A stretch of DNA of 64,000 nt from Sulfurimonas sp. (GCF_029027405.1 NZ_CP093396.1:1550001-1614000), one strand, 5' to 3'; shown: positions 26,897 to 35,734, numbered from the stretch's first letter. Translations and numbers: made by a program. The notes: generated by a model from the letters alone, not told the origin.

Positions 26897-28149
26897 AGTT
26901 TTTTCCTTTCACTAGAACCTGCAATGTTCAGCTGTTTTCTATATTTTGCAATAGTCCTTCGAACCATTTTTACTTTAAATTTATCTTGTATAAGGTCTAA
27001 AAGTTTCATATCACTAAGTGGCTTTTCACGATTTTCTTGCTTTACTAAACCTACTAAAAACTCTTTTATTGCTGCGTTGGAGACATCTTCATCTATTGCT
27101 GTTGTGAAGAACTCTTTCATGGCGAACACACCTCTATCGCAAGCTATATATTTATTAGCAATTGCTCTTGAAATAGTAGATGGGTTATGTCCAAATTCAT
27201 CTGCTAAAGTTTTTAAAGTTAATGGCATAATCTGACCACCTGTAAAAAATTCATACTGATATTCAATTATCATAAGTCCAACTTTATAAAGCGTTGCACG
27301 TCTCATATCTAGCGCATCTACTAAACTTTTTGCTTCTTTTATTTTTTGAGTTATAAACTCATGTTTTACCGCATAATTTGTATCTATATTTATAATCGGA
27401 TAGTAAGCATCGTTTAGTTTTATTTCTATTGAATCCTCATCATTAAAGAAAATCATCAGATCAGGTATAACTTGAGCGGATTCTTCTTGGTACTCTATGG
27501 AAGGAGGGTTTTTAAATGTTGATAACACCCTCATTACTTCGCCAAAATACTTTTGATTTGAATAACTATGTATAACTTGCATATCTTTTATAACTTCTAC
27601 GCATAAAGAGTAAGCTTCATCACTAATATCTGAACTATCTAACTGAAACAAAAATGATTCTGATAAATCTTTAGCTCCGATGCCAACTGGCTCAATATGT
27701 GCAAATCTTAAGCGTACTTTTTCAAAATCTTCAATATATATATTATTTAAAGAACAAAAATCTTTACTATTACCTTCATAATAACCGTCTTCATCTAGAT
27801 TTGCGACTACAAAGTAAGCTATGTCTTGTGATAAAGGAGTAGGAAACAGTGGTTTTCCTATCTGTTCATCTAAAACTTCATAGAGTGATTTTTTCTGTAT
27901 TGTTAAGGCTTCTATTTGTTCTGTTCTTGAGTTACTTATCTGTCCACTAATTACTTTTTTAGGAATTTTTTTCTCGAAATCTTCTTCATAACCAGATTCT
28001 ACTTCAATAACAGGATTTGACTCAACAAAAGGAGCCATTGCTGCACCTAAATCACCTAAACTAGAGTGTAAGATGGGCAACCAATTTCGTAGAGTATTTG
28101 ATAGTTTATGTTTTGTTTCTACGCCTTGTGTTTGCCTTAATGCTCCCAT
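26881..28149 (-). CDS. rpoN: RNA polymerase sigma-54 factor RpoN
   Basis: RpoN directs transcription of middle flagellar genes in Campylobacterota and needs an NtrC-type activator. The 422-residue protein has region I (LSNTLRNWLPILHSSL), a core-binding central region, the helix-turn-helix (PLTLKTLADEFGHNPSTISRAIANK) near residue 325 and the RpoN box RRTIAKYRKQLNI near the C terminus. It lies downstream of lptB, as in Campylobacter. The ribosome-binding site is weak, and a 7-bp hairpin overlaps the lptB stop just upstream, so translation may be coupled or limited. Confidence 0.94.
   Translation of the reverse strand: MGALRQTQGVETKHKLSNTLRNWLPILHSSLGDLGAAMAPFVESNPVIEVESGYEEDFEKKIPKKVISGQISNSRTEQIEALTIQKKSLYEVLDEQIGKPLFPTPLSQDIAYFVVANLDEDGYYEGNSKDFCSLNNIYIEDFEKVRLRFAHIEPVGIGAKDLSESFLFQLDSSDISDEAYSLCVEVIKDMQVIHSYSNQKYFGEVMRVLSTFKNPPSIEYQEESAQVIPDLMIFFNDEDSIEIKLNDAYYPIINIDTNYAVKHEFITQKIKEAKSLVDALDMRRATLYKVGLMIIEYQYEFFTGGQIMPLTLKTLADEFGHNPSTISRAIANKYIACDRGVFAMKEFFTTAIDEDVSNAAIKEFLVGLVKQENREKPLSDMKLLDLIQDKFKVKMVRRTIAKYRKQLNIAGSSERKKLYHLY
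26897..26909 (-). promoter_or_regulatory. Ribosome-binding site before an AUA start (DUF2400 gene)
   Basis: AAAGGA at 26909-26904 (minus strand), inside the last codons of rpoN, is separated by seven bases from an ATA codon at 26896. No ATG, GTG or TTG lies in frame between the upstream stop and the TTG 78 bases further on. Confidence 0.5.
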
Positions 28150-28164
28150 GATTAATTAAGCTTT

Positions 28165-28887
28165 TTACAGCTTAAAGTCCTCCCCTAAATAATACTTTCG
28201 AACATCTGGATTTTTTCCTATTTCATCACTTGTTCCACTGGCTAACAACTCACCTGCTTTAATAACATAAGCTCTATCACAAACAGCTAAGGTTTCACGA
28301 ACATTATGGTCAGTTATTAATACACCGATATCATAAGAAACTAATTGTTTTATAACCTTTTGTATATCCATAACAGCGATTGGATCAACTCCAGCAAAAG
28401 GTTCATCTAAAAGTAAAAATTTTGGTTTATTTACTAAAGCTCTTGCTATTTCTACCCTTCTCCTTTCTCCACCACTCAGACTGATGCCTTTACGATAACG
28501 AATAGGTTCTATATTAAACATGTCAAGAAGTTCTAAAATTCTCTCTTCTTGTCTTGCTTTATCTTTTATATTTACTTGAGCAGCAACCATTAAGTTATCT
28601 TCAACCGACAAGTCTTTAAAAATAGAAGCTTCTTGAGGCAAATAACCTATACCTTTAATAGCTCTTTGATGAAGTGGCATCTTAGATAAATTTTCTCCAT
28701 CAAAAAAAACTTCACCATCACTAGCCTCTACAAGTCCGCAAATCATATAAAATGTTGTTGTCTTACCAGCTCCATTTGGTCCAAGGAGTCCAACAACTTC
28801 ACCACTACTTATTTCAAGGCTCATTCCTTTTACTATTTCTAAATCTTTTATTCTTTTTACTAAGTCAACTGCTTTAAGCGTGTGCAT
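28165..28887 (-). CDS. lptB: LPS export ABC transporter ATPase LptB
   Basis: LptB is the cytoplasmic ATPase that powers LPS extraction by LptFG. The 240-residue protein has Walker A (GPNGAGKTTTFYMI), the signature LSGGERRRVEIARAL, Walker B LLLDEPFAGVDP, and the switch histidine in ITDHNVRETL. Length and the tail KYYLGEDF are typical of LptB. It overlaps tsaE by 14 bases. No other lpt gene is in the window. Confidence 0.93.
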   Translation of the reverse strand: MHTLKAVDLVKRIKDLEIVKGMSLEISSGEVVGLLGPNGAGKTTTFYMICGLVEASDGEVFFDGENLSKMPLHQRAIKGIGYLPQEASIFKDLSVEDNLMVAAQVNIKDKARQEERILELLDMFNIEPIRYRKGISLSGGERRRVEIARALVNKPKFLLLDEPFAGVDPIAVMDIQKVIKQLVSYDIGVLITDHNVRETLAVCDRAYVIKAGELLASGTSDEIGKNPDVRKYYLGEDFKL

Positions 28888-29293
28888 AATCTACCTTATA
28901 GTTTCTACTATTGTTTTCATTTGCATCTATTATAATTGTTAAGTTGTTTATACTAGCAGAGTTTAATATATCTACTAGTTTTTCATCACCCCACTCCACG
29001 AAATGGAGACCATCTCTATCTAATTCTTCAAGCATCCCTAAGGATATAAAATGATCCAACCCATGATTGTAAATATCATAATGAAAAACTCTATCTCCAT
29101 AACATTGTTGAAGTGAAAAAGTAGGTGAAGTAACATCTTCACTAACACCTAGATGCAAAGCAAAAGCTTTTGTTAATGTTGTCTTACCAGATGCTAAGTC
29201 TCCTCGTAAAACAATCACTCCATTTTTAAACTTTTCACTAATTTCTTCCACTATTACATGAAGCTCATCTAATTTAAGTTGATAATTTATCAT
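28874..29293 (-). CDS. tsaE: tRNA t6A biosynthesis ATPase TsaE
   Basis: TsaE is the ATPase partner of TsaB/TsaD in making N6-threonylcarbamoyl adenosine at position 37 of ANN-decoding tRNAs. The 139-residue protein has the P-loop RGDLASGKTTLTKA near residue 30, TSPTFSLQQ near 55, YDIYNHG near 73 and FVEWGDE near 99, all family hallmarks. It overlaps trpD upstream by four bases and lptB downstream by 14 bases. Confidence 0.92.
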   Translation of the reverse strand: MINYQLKLDELHVIVEEISEKFKNGVIVLRGDLASGKTTLTKAFALHLGVSEDVTSPTFSLQQCYGDRVFHYDIYNHGLDHFISLGMLEELDRDGLHFVEWGDEKLVDILNSASINNLTIIIDANENNSRNYKVDYAHA

Positions 29294-30276
29294 AATTTAT
29301 TTGAAATCTCTATGATTTGTTTCAACTTTTCTTTGGCTTTTCCTGTTTTTATCATTTTTTGTGCAATTTCTAGTCCGTCTTGCATATCTCTTGCATATCC
29401 ATCCACCATAAATGCTGCAGCAGCATTAATACAAACAATATCTCTTTGTGCATCTGTTGCCTGTGAGTTAAAAATATTGTGTAATATACCAGCATTAAAA
29501 GATGCATCTCCACCAACTATTGCTTTAAGAGGGACTAGTCTTATTCCGTACTCTTGTGGGTCAATTTCAAATTCGTGAACTTTCCCTTCACAAAGTCTAG
29601 ACACATAAGTTATGTCACTTATACTTATCTCATCCATGCCTTCTTTTGAACTTACAACCATTGCTGAAGTAGAACCATTAATCTTTAGAGCTTCATTTAT
29701 TTTTGGTACAAAAGCTTTATCAAAAACTCCCAAAAGTGATTTGTTTACACCAGCAGGATTTGTCAATGGACCAAGAATATTAAATATTGTTTTTTCACTA
29801 ATAGTTTTTCTAACTGGCATTATAAATCTCATAGCAGGATGATGATTTTGTGCAAACATAAAAGTAAAACCTGACTCTTCTAATAGTTTAGCACTATTGT
29901 TTAAACACAAGTCAAGTCTAACCCCTAATTTTTCAAACATATCAGCACTTCCTGATTTTGAAGTAACAGAACGACTTCCATGTTTCGCAACACTAACTCC
30001 TGCAGATGCTACCAATACAGAGACTGTTGAAGATATATTGAAAGAACCTATTTTATCTCCACCAGTTCCAACTATATCCATTGATTTAAGACAAAGTTCT
30101 TCACTTATTGGCAAAGGAATTGAAAATTCTCTCATAACTTCAGCAGCAGCAGCAATTTCTTCAACGCATGTGTTTTTATCTAATGTTATTCCAACTAAAA
30201 AATTTCTCATTTGTACTTCTGACATCTCTTGTTTAAAAAGAGAGTTAAATTGTTTTTTTGCTTCATCATAAATCAT
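29290..30276 (-). CDS. trpD: Anthranilate phosphoribosyltransferase
   Basis: TrpD joins anthranilate and PRPP in tryptophan synthesis. The 328-residue enzyme has the PRPP loop GTGGDKIGSFNISST near residue 70. It also has KHGSRSVTSKSGSAD near 98, the anthranilate-binding segment NHHPAMRFI, and GPLTNPAG near 170. No other trp gene is adjacent, so it is a detached trpD in a housekeeping run. It overlaps the S4-protein gene by four bases and tsaE by four. Confidence 0.92.
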   Translation of the reverse strand: MIYDEAKKQFNSLFKQEMSEVQMRNFLVGITLDKNTCVEEIAAAAEVMREFSIPLPISEELCLKSMDIVGTGGDKIGSFNISSTVSVLVASAGVSVAKHGSRSVTSKSGSADMFEKLGVRLDLCLNNSAKLLEESGFTFMFAQNHHPAMRFIMPVRKTISEKTIFNILGPLTNPAGVNKSLLGVFDKAFVPKINEALKINGSTSAMVVSSKEGMDEISISDITYVSRLCEGKVHEFEIDPQEYGIRLVPLKAIVGGDASFNAGILHNIFNSQATDAQRDIVCINAAAAFMVDGYARDMQDGLEIAQKMIKTGKAKEKLKQIIEISNKL

Positions 30277-30521
30277 AACAGTTCCTTTATATATTCACTT
30301 TGAAGTGATTTTGGAGTTGATTTTGTTGATGGAATCTTTAAAACTAAATATTTTTTTATTTCATTTAAATAGTTTATATTTATAATATCTCCAACTTCAA
30401 TATTTTTACTTGCTTTAACTACTTTTTCATTTATAAAAACAACCTTATTAGCAATCATATCCTGTGATATAGAGCGTCTTTTTGTTATGTTTACTGAATT
30501 TAAAAATTTATCTATTCTCAT
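30273..30521 (-). CDS. S4-domain RNA-binding protein, RqcP/HslR type
   Basis: This small S4-fold protein starts MRIDKFLNSVNITKRRSI and continues with MIANKVVFINEKVVKASKNIEVGD, the classic S4 pattern. Such proteins bind rRNA or tRNA on stalled ribosomes. A longer frame reaches 30608, but its extra 29 residues are hydrophobic and unrelated, so I chose the internal ATG at 30521 (82 residues), the normal HslR/RqcP length. The ribosome-binding site is weak. It overlaps trpD by four bases. Confidence 0.8.
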   Translation of the reverse strand: MRIDKFLNSVNITKRRSISQDMIANKVVFINEKVVKASKNIEVGDIININYLNEIKKYLVLKIPSTKSTPKSLQSEYIKELL

Positions 30522-30678
30522 TATCTTATTCTTTTTTATTGTATTGTAGAGTAATAAAACTAAAAAGAATCTAATAGTTGGAACAATTTTTGCATTAGTT
30601 AGTGGCAATTTTATTTTTTAGTAAATATTAATTTTTATGCTATACAAGAATACAACTAGTTATAAGAAGGTGTTTTAT

Positions 30679-30735
30679 ATGATATTTAGCTCAGATTTAA
30701 AAGGTATTATCAGATATTCAAACTGTAATATCTAG
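30679..30735 (+). pseudogene. 18-codon ORF resembling the start of a PAS domain
   Basis: The 232-base gap between the S4 gene and the YgiQ gene (both minus strand) holds a plus-strand ORF of 18 residues. It has a perfect AAGAAGG ribosome-binding site eight bases upstream. The peptide SSDLKGIIRYSN looks like the beginning of a PAS domain (DLKGxIxYxN pattern), after which the frame closes. It may be the remnant of a lost sensor gene. A 7-bp hairpin (AGATATT/AATATCT) overlaps its end. The match is short and could be chance. Confidence 0.3.
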
Positions 30736-30753
30736 AATTAAAAAATTTTAACC

Positions 30754-32529
30754 TTACGAAGCAAATCCACTAGAAAAGCTGTCTTTTTTAACAACAATCT
30801 GTTTTTGTTTTTCTTTTCTTTTTGTGTCTTTTTCTACAAATATCTTTTTACGAGTTTTGGGATCTAACTCTGTGTAGTACATAACTGCCGAGTATGTACC
30901 AGGAGTTGGTGTAAAAACCTGAGCTTGTTCAGGATTCATCTTTAACTCATCAGTTGTAAAACGCTTTAACTCATGCATATCTTTTTCTTCACAGCCCGGA
31001 TGAGCGGCAATAAGGTAGTAAGTTAAAAATTGATTTTTACCCTCTTCTTTGTTTAGTTTGTCATACATCTTTTTAAAATCAACCAGCGTTTCTTTACCAG
31101 GTTTTCCCATTAGTTCTAAAACATGTTGTTGAGTGTGTTCGGGTGCGACTTTCATCTGTCCAGATATATGATGCTGAACCATCTCTTTTAAATACGAGTA
31201 ACCATGTTTTTTATCTGCCGTAATCAAGTCATAACGGACTCCAGATGCTACAAAAGCTTTTCTCACACCTTCTACTTCTCGAACCTTTCTTAAAAGGTTT
31301 ATATTTCTTCCATGGTCAACATGCATAACTTTACAAAGTCTATCAGCATCTACACATCGTATATCATCACATGTACCTTTTTTAAGCTTTTTACCACACT
31401 CATAGCCATACATATTTGCAGTAGGACCACCAACATCACTTATGATGCCTTTGTAATCTTTGTATTTGTTAAAGTCTTTAGCTTCTTGGAGTATATTTCC
31501 CTCTGTACGAGTACGAATAGTTCTTCCTTGATGAACACCAATAGCACAAAAATTACACTCTCCCCAGCATCCATGATGTGTCATGATAGAAAATTTTATT
31601 GTTTCTAAACATTTTACTTTTCCCATTTTTGCGTAGTATGGGTGGAGTTCTCTAGTAAAAGGCAAGTTAGAATTTGCATCCATTTCCTGCTCATCTAAGT
31701 AATCACAAGGAGGGTTTTGAATAAGAAAACGACTATCAACACTCTGACAAAGTCCTGTTGCACTAATAGGGTCATTGTTATCATAAAAATAATCAAATAA
31801 GTCTATATACTTCTCTTTATCATCTAAACATTCTTGATGCGATGGAAGTTGTATATATTCATGTTTAGGCTCTTTTGAAATATAACTAACACCCCTTATA
31901 TCTCTATAATCTTCCCCTAAGGAAATTGCACGAGTTAGTTCTTCTAGAGCTATTTCACCCATCCCATAAATCAAAATATCAGCTTTTGAATCAAATAAAA
32001 TAGGTTTTTTTAGTTTATTGACCCAATAGTCATAGTGAGTTACTCTTCTTAGAGATGCTTCTATCCCTCCAAGGACTATAGGAACAGAACCTTTAAAATA
32101 TCTTCTAATTAAGTTACAGTAAACACTTAAGGCTCTATCTGGACGCTTATCATTTTTTCCACCAGGCGTATAATCATCTGAATTTCTAAACTTTCTTGTT
32201 GCAGTATAGTTAGACACCATACTATCAACACTTCCACCACTAACACCCCAGTATAGTTTAGGCTCACCTAGTCTCATAATATCATCAGGACTTTTTATAT
32301 CAGGCTGACCTATCATTCCAACTTTATAGCCTAATTTCTCAAGCATCCGTCCAACCATAGCAACACCTATAAATGGGCTGTCTATATATGCATCTCCACT
32401 AACAAGAATTACATCACAATAATCCCAACCTCTAGCATCCATTTCAACTCTAGTTGTTGGTAAAAAATCTTTTTCTTTAAAAACAATAGTATCTCGCTTT
32501 AATTGTTTAGTTTTACTTCTTCTGCTCAA
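30754..32529 (-). CDS. YgiQ family radical SAM protein
   Basis: This is a 591-residue radical SAM enzyme of the UPF0313/YgiQ family; the reaction is unknown. The 4Fe-4S cluster motif is CWGECNFC (CxxxCxxC) near residue 322. An N-terminal cobalamin-binding-like region has DVILVSGDAYIDSP and IGQPDIKSP. The C terminus ends in a lysine-rich tail, KRKEKQKQIVVKK. The start is TTG with AAAGG seven bases upstream. Length is somewhat below that of E. coli YgiQ, which carries a longer tail. It is divergently transcribed from the acyl-CoA synthetase. Confidence 0.9.
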   Translation of the reverse strand: MSRRSKTKQLKRDTIVFKEKDFLPTTRVEMDARGWDYCDVILVSGDAYIDSPFIGVAMVGRMLEKLGYKVGMIGQPDIKSPDDIMRLGEPKLYWGVSGGSVDSMVSNYTATRKFRNSDDYTPGGKNDKRPDRALSVYCNLIRRYFKGSVPIVLGGIEASLRRVTHYDYWVNKLKKPILFDSKADILIYGMGEIALEELTRAISLGEDYRDIRGVSYISKEPKHEYIQLPSHQECLDDKEKYIDLFDYFYDNNDPISATGLCQSVDSRFLIQNPPCDYLDEQEMDANSNLPFTRELHPYYAKMGKVKCLETIKFSIMTHHGCWGECNFCAIGVHQGRTIRTRTEGNILQEAKDFNKYKDYKGIISDVGGPTANMYGYECGKKLKKGTCDDIRCVDADRLCKVMHVDHGRNINLLRKVREVEGVRKAFVASGVRYDLITADKKHGYSYLKEMVQHHISGQMKVAPEHTQQHVLELMGKPGKETLVDFKKMYDKLNKEEGKNQFLTYYLIAAHPGCEEKDMHELKRFTTDELKMNPEQAQVFTPTPGTYSAVMYYTELDPKTRKKIFVEKDTKRKEKQKQIVVKKDSFSSGFAS

Positions 32530-32546
32530 TATTAAACCTTTATGTG

Positions 32547-32553
32547 TATAATA
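32547..32553. promoter_or_regulatory. Overlapping divergent -10 boxes
   Basis: A plus-strand TATAAT (32547-32552) points to the acyl-CoA synthetase. A minus-strand TATTAT (32553-32548) points to the YgiQ gene. The two share five base pairs, so only one polymerase could bind at a time. Confidence 0.4.
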
Positions 32554-32585
32554 TTACTAAATACTTCCAAAATAAGAGATTATAT

Positions 32586-34253
32586 ATGAATTACCCCTAT
32601 AAAAATTTAGATAACTTAACCCTAAGAGCAATGCTTGATAGAACGATAGAACTATACTCTGACTCAGATGCATTTGGTAATGTTGGAGAAGACGCTTTTA
32701 AATATTCAGAATTTGATAAAAGAGTAAAAGAAACCATAAATTTACTTCGTGAAAATGGTATATCAAAAGGTGATAAAGTAGTTTTGCTTAGTGAAAACAT
32801 GCCAAACTGGTCAGTTGCTTACTTTGCAGTTACATATTTTGGGGGAGTTATTGTCCCAATTTTACCAGACTTTCATCCTTCTGATATACATCATATTATT
32901 AAACACTCAGAATCAAAAGCGATTTTTGTATCAGATAAGTTTTTAGCAACAATAGAAGAAGCAAATGAGGATAGTTTAAAACTTGTCATCAGCCTAGAAA
33001 ATTTAACTATTATTGATGAGTTAAGTAGTCATAGTTACCTCTCTCAAATTAAACAAAAAATGTCATCTAGCAAACTTATGAAACCTCTTGAAGATGATAT
33101 GGCAGCACTTATATATACATCGGGAACAACAGGACACTCAAAAGGTGTAATGCTCTCACATAAAAATCTCGTAACAAATGCCTTATCTTCTTTTTGCAAA
33201 GTTACTATTACAAAAGATGATGTATTTCTATCCATCTTACCATTGGCACATACTTTAGAGTGTACAGTTGGTCTTATAGTACCTTTACTTCATGGAGCTA
33301 GTATTTTTTATATAGATAAAGCACCTACACCCAGTGTGTTGCTAAAGGCTTTTAGTGTTATAAAACCTACAATGATGGTAAGTGTACCTCTCATTATGGA
33401 AAAAATTTATAAGAATAAAATTTTAGCAAAATTTAATGGCTCATTTATTTTAAAAAATTTATACAAAATTGGATTCTTTAGAAAAAAATTAAATAAAGTT
33501 GCTGGACAAAAACTCATAAAAACTTTTGGTGGACGAATTAGATTTTTTGGTATAGGAGGGGCTTCTCTTTCCCCTTTTGTTGAACAATTTTTAATCGAAG
33601 CAGAATTTCCATATATAATAGGTTATGGGCTAACAGAGACATCCCCCTTAATTGCAGGTGGCTCAGTTTTAGATGGAAAAATAAAAGTAAAATCAACAGG
33701 AACAGCTTTTTATGGTGTTGATATTAAAATTAAAGATAAAAATCCACAAACAGGTACTGGAGAGATAATTGTTAAATCACCTAGTATTATGCTAGGTTAC
33801 TATAAAGATGAAGAACAAACGAAAGAAGTTATGGATGGAGAATGGTTTTTAACAGGTGATTTAGGATACATAGACAGTGAAGGTTTTTTATTTATTAGTG
33901 GACGAAGTAAAAATGTTATTATCGGTTCTGGTGGAGAAAATATATATCCAGAACAAATAGAAGCTAATATTAATCAAAATGAAGCTGTATTAGACTCACT
34001 AGTTATGGAACAGGACTCAAAAATTATAGCTAGAATTCATCTAGATTATGAATTCATAGATACTATGTTTAAAGCGGACAAAGTAACAGATGCTAAAGTC
34101 AGGAAAGATATAGAAAACTTCTTAGAAGAGATGCGAATTGATGTAAATTCAAGAATCTCATCATTTTCAAGAATGACTAAATTTGTTGAACAAATCGAAC
34201 CATTCGTTAAAACACCGACTAAAAAAATAAAAAGATACTTATATACACAATAG
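32586..34253 (+). CDS. AMP-binding acyl-CoA synthetase
   Basis: This adenylate-forming ligase probably activates long-chain fatty acids to acyl-CoA. The P-loop-like motif is YTSGTTGHSKGVMLSH near residue 174. GYGLTETSP near 347, TGDLGYID near 425 and GRSKNVIIGSGGENIYP near 440 complete the family pattern, and the catalytic lysine lies in TPTKKIKRY at the C terminus. A frame continues upstream to a GTG at 32544, but that codon sits on the promoter. The ATG at 32586 follows an AAGAGA site and is preferred (555 residues). Substrate chain length is unknown. Confidence 0.88.
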   Translation: MNYPYKNLDNLTLRAMLDRTIELYSDSDAFGNVGEDAFKYSEFDKRVKETINLLRENGISKGDKVVLLSENMPNWSVAYFAVTYFGGVIVPILPDFHPSDIHHIIKHSESKAIFVSDKFLATIEEANEDSLKLVISLENLTIIDELSSHSYLSQIKQKMSSSKLMKPLEDDMAALIYTSGTTGHSKGVMLSHKNLVTNALSSFCKVTITKDDVFLSILPLAHTLECTVGLIVPLLHGASIFYIDKAPTPSVLLKAFSVIKPTMMVSVPLIMEKIYKNKILAKFNGSFILKNLYKIGFFRKKLNKVAGQKLIKTFGGRIRFFGIGGASLSPFVEQFLIEAEFPYIIGYGLTETSPLIAGGSVLDGKIKVKSTGTAFYGVDIKIKDKNPQTGTGEIIVKSPSIMLGYYKDEEQTKEVMDGEWFLTGDLGYIDSEGFLFISGRSKNVIIGSGGENIYPEQIEANINQNEAVLDSLVMEQDSKIIARIHLDYEFIDTMFKADKVTDAKVRKDIENFLEEMRIDVNSRISSFSRMTKFVEQIEPFVKTPTKKIKRYLYTQ

Positions 34254-34261
34254 GAACAATT

Positions 34262-34786
34262 ATGTTAAAGAAATCAATTAAAATACTTATCTATTTAGTT
34301 TCTGGAGCAATAACATTACTTTTACTTGCCTACGGAGTATCACAATCAGATTTTTCTAAAATTAGAAAATATGATGAAATAGATAGTAGTACTCCAAGAG
34401 CAAGAATCAATACACATTCTGATTTAAAAGATAAAATTGCAAAAGAAAGGCGTTATTCAACAAGGGTTAAAATTAAAAATGGGAGTATGGTCACTCTAGG
34501 AGATTTTAGTATTAATATATCTAGAGGTAAAATACTTACAACAAACATATCGTTAAAATATAAAAATAACAAATCAAATAATTTTTTAAATACAAACAAT
34601 GTTGAAAATGAGATAATAGAAAAAGGTGCTATTTTAAGAAGTAGCGTAATTAATATTATTTCTCATAATAAAAATGCTACCGTATCTAATAACAAAATGA
34701 AGAATAAAATAGTAGAAGATATAAACAACTACCTCTCAGATGGAGAGGTAGAAGATATTTATTTTAATAAGTTTATCATAAACTAA
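34262..34786 (+). CDS. FliL-like flagellar basal-body associated protein
   Basis: The 174-residue protein has one N-terminal membrane helix (about 7-24), a charged linker and a periplasmic domain. In that domain the family pattern can be followed: MVTLGDFSINIS, LTTNISLKYK, IEKGAILRSSVINIIS, KNKIVEDINNYL and the closing VEDIYFNKFII. This matches FliL, which surrounds stators near the motor. It lies nine bases after the acyl-CoA synthetase rather than in a flagellar operon. The sequence is divergent and could be a paralogue of a canonical FliL elsewhere. Its stop shares bases with the stop of the convergent ppaC. Confidence 0.7.
   Translation: MLKKSIKILIYLVSGAITLLLLAYGVSQSDFSKIRKYDEIDSSTPRARINTHSDLKDKIAKERRYSTRVKIKNGSMVTLGDFSINISRGKILTTNISLKYKNNKSNNFLNTNNVENEIIEKGAILRSSVINIISHNKNATVSNNKMKNKIVEDINNYLSDGEVEDIYFNKFIIN
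34729..34751. terminator. Perfect 9-bp hairpin inside the 3' end of the FliL-like gene
   Basis: CTACCTCTC (34729-34737) pairs perfectly with GAGAGGTAG (34743-34751) around AGATG. The two convergent genes overlap by four bases with no intergenic space. On the minus strand the stem is followed by TTGTTTAT, so it may terminate ppaC transcription within the neighbour's coding region. Confidence 0.45.
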
Positions 34787-35700
34787 AATAGAGGTTGCAA
34801 AAATGGTATAACTTGTTTTTTACGACTAAGTACTCCATCTAACCAAACTTGGGAGTATTCTAGTTTTGTATTAAATGCTGACTCAATTTTACTCTCATCA
34901 TCACTAACAACTAAAAGCTGAGAACCTTCTTTAATGATATCTGTTAAAAGAAGTATTACACTATGAAGTTTACCTTCATTTTTTAACTTTTTCATATCAT
35001 CAAAAAGATCATCTTTTATTTTATCAAAAACGCTTAAATCTACTACTTCAAGTTGTCCTACCCCTAGTTTTGAGCTTCCCATATTAAACTCTTTATAATC
35101 ACGAGTTATTAGTTCTCTTGGGCTTGTACCGCCTACTGCAGATTTTACTATAAACATCTCCATTCCAAGTGCTTTATAGTCTTTTATTTCAGCAATCTCA
35201 GCCAATTCTTTAACAATTTTTGTATCAATCTTTGTACAAGTTGGTGATTTGAAAATTACAGTATCACTTAAAATAGCACACATCATCATACCTGCAATAT
35301 TTTTTGGAATTTTAACTCCATGATAATCATATGCTTCTTTTATAACTGTATTTGAACAGCCGATAGGTCTTATCCAACACTCTAATGGAGCTGAAGTTGT
35401 TAAATCACCTAGTTTATGATGATCATAGATACCAAGAATTGTAGCGTCTTGTATATCTTTTGGAGCTTGTGCTAAATCTGAAAAATCTACTATATAAACT
35501 TCTTCACCAGCATACGATGTTTTTAACTCTGGAACATCTGCCCCAAACTTATTTAATATAAATTCAGTTTCAGGAGAGATTTCACCTTGACGAGTTGCAA
35601 CACAATCTTCACCTAGTTTATTTTTAAGATAAGCTAATGATATAGCTCCTACAATAGAGTCTGAATCTGGATTTGTATGACCGAAAACATATGTTGACAT
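34783..35700 (-). CDS. ppaC: Manganese-dependent inorganic pyrophosphatase
   Basis: This family II soluble pyrophosphatase of the DHH superfamily hydrolyses PPi. The N-terminal metal site is seen as FGHTNPDSDS (residues 6-15), DFSDLAQ near 72 and the DHH motif IYDHHKLGD near 90. The C-terminal DHHA2 domain spans about 190-305 and closes with SRKKQVIPFL. Length (305) is standard. It is monocistronic on the minus strand, downstream of the second kinase/HD-GYP region, and convergent with the FliL-like gene. Confidence 0.94.
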   Translation of the reverse strand: MSTYVFGHTNPDSDSIVGAISLAYLKNKLGEDCVATRQGEISPETEFILNKFGADVPELKTSYAGEEVYIVDFSDLAQAPKDIQDATILGIYDHHKLGDLTTSAPLECWIRPIGCSNTVIKEAYDYHGVKIPKNIAGMMMCAILSDTVIFKSPTCTKIDTKIVKELAEIAEIKDYKALGMEMFIVKSAVGGTSPRELITRDYKEFNMGSSKLGVGQLEVVDLSVFDKIKDDLFDDMKKLKNEGKLHSVILLLTDIIKEGSQLLVVSDDESKIESAFNTKLEYSQVWLDGVLSRKKQVIPFLQPLF

Positions 35701-35734
35701 ATTTGTTACCTTATAATTTTTTTGCTATTATACT

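Noticed and set aside
28156-28175. Hairpin overlapping the lptB stop as a terminator before rpoN
   Set aside because: The stem is only 7 bp, has no T-run, and rpoN lacks another promoter that I can see.
30522-30608. 29-residue upstream extension of the S4-domain protein
   Set aside because: It is hydrophobic and unrelated to the S4 fold, and the internal ATG gives the normal family length.
32544-32585. GTG start for the acyl-CoA synthetase
   Set aside because: The GTG falls on the predicted -10 box, and the ATG at 32586 has a better ribosome-binding site.
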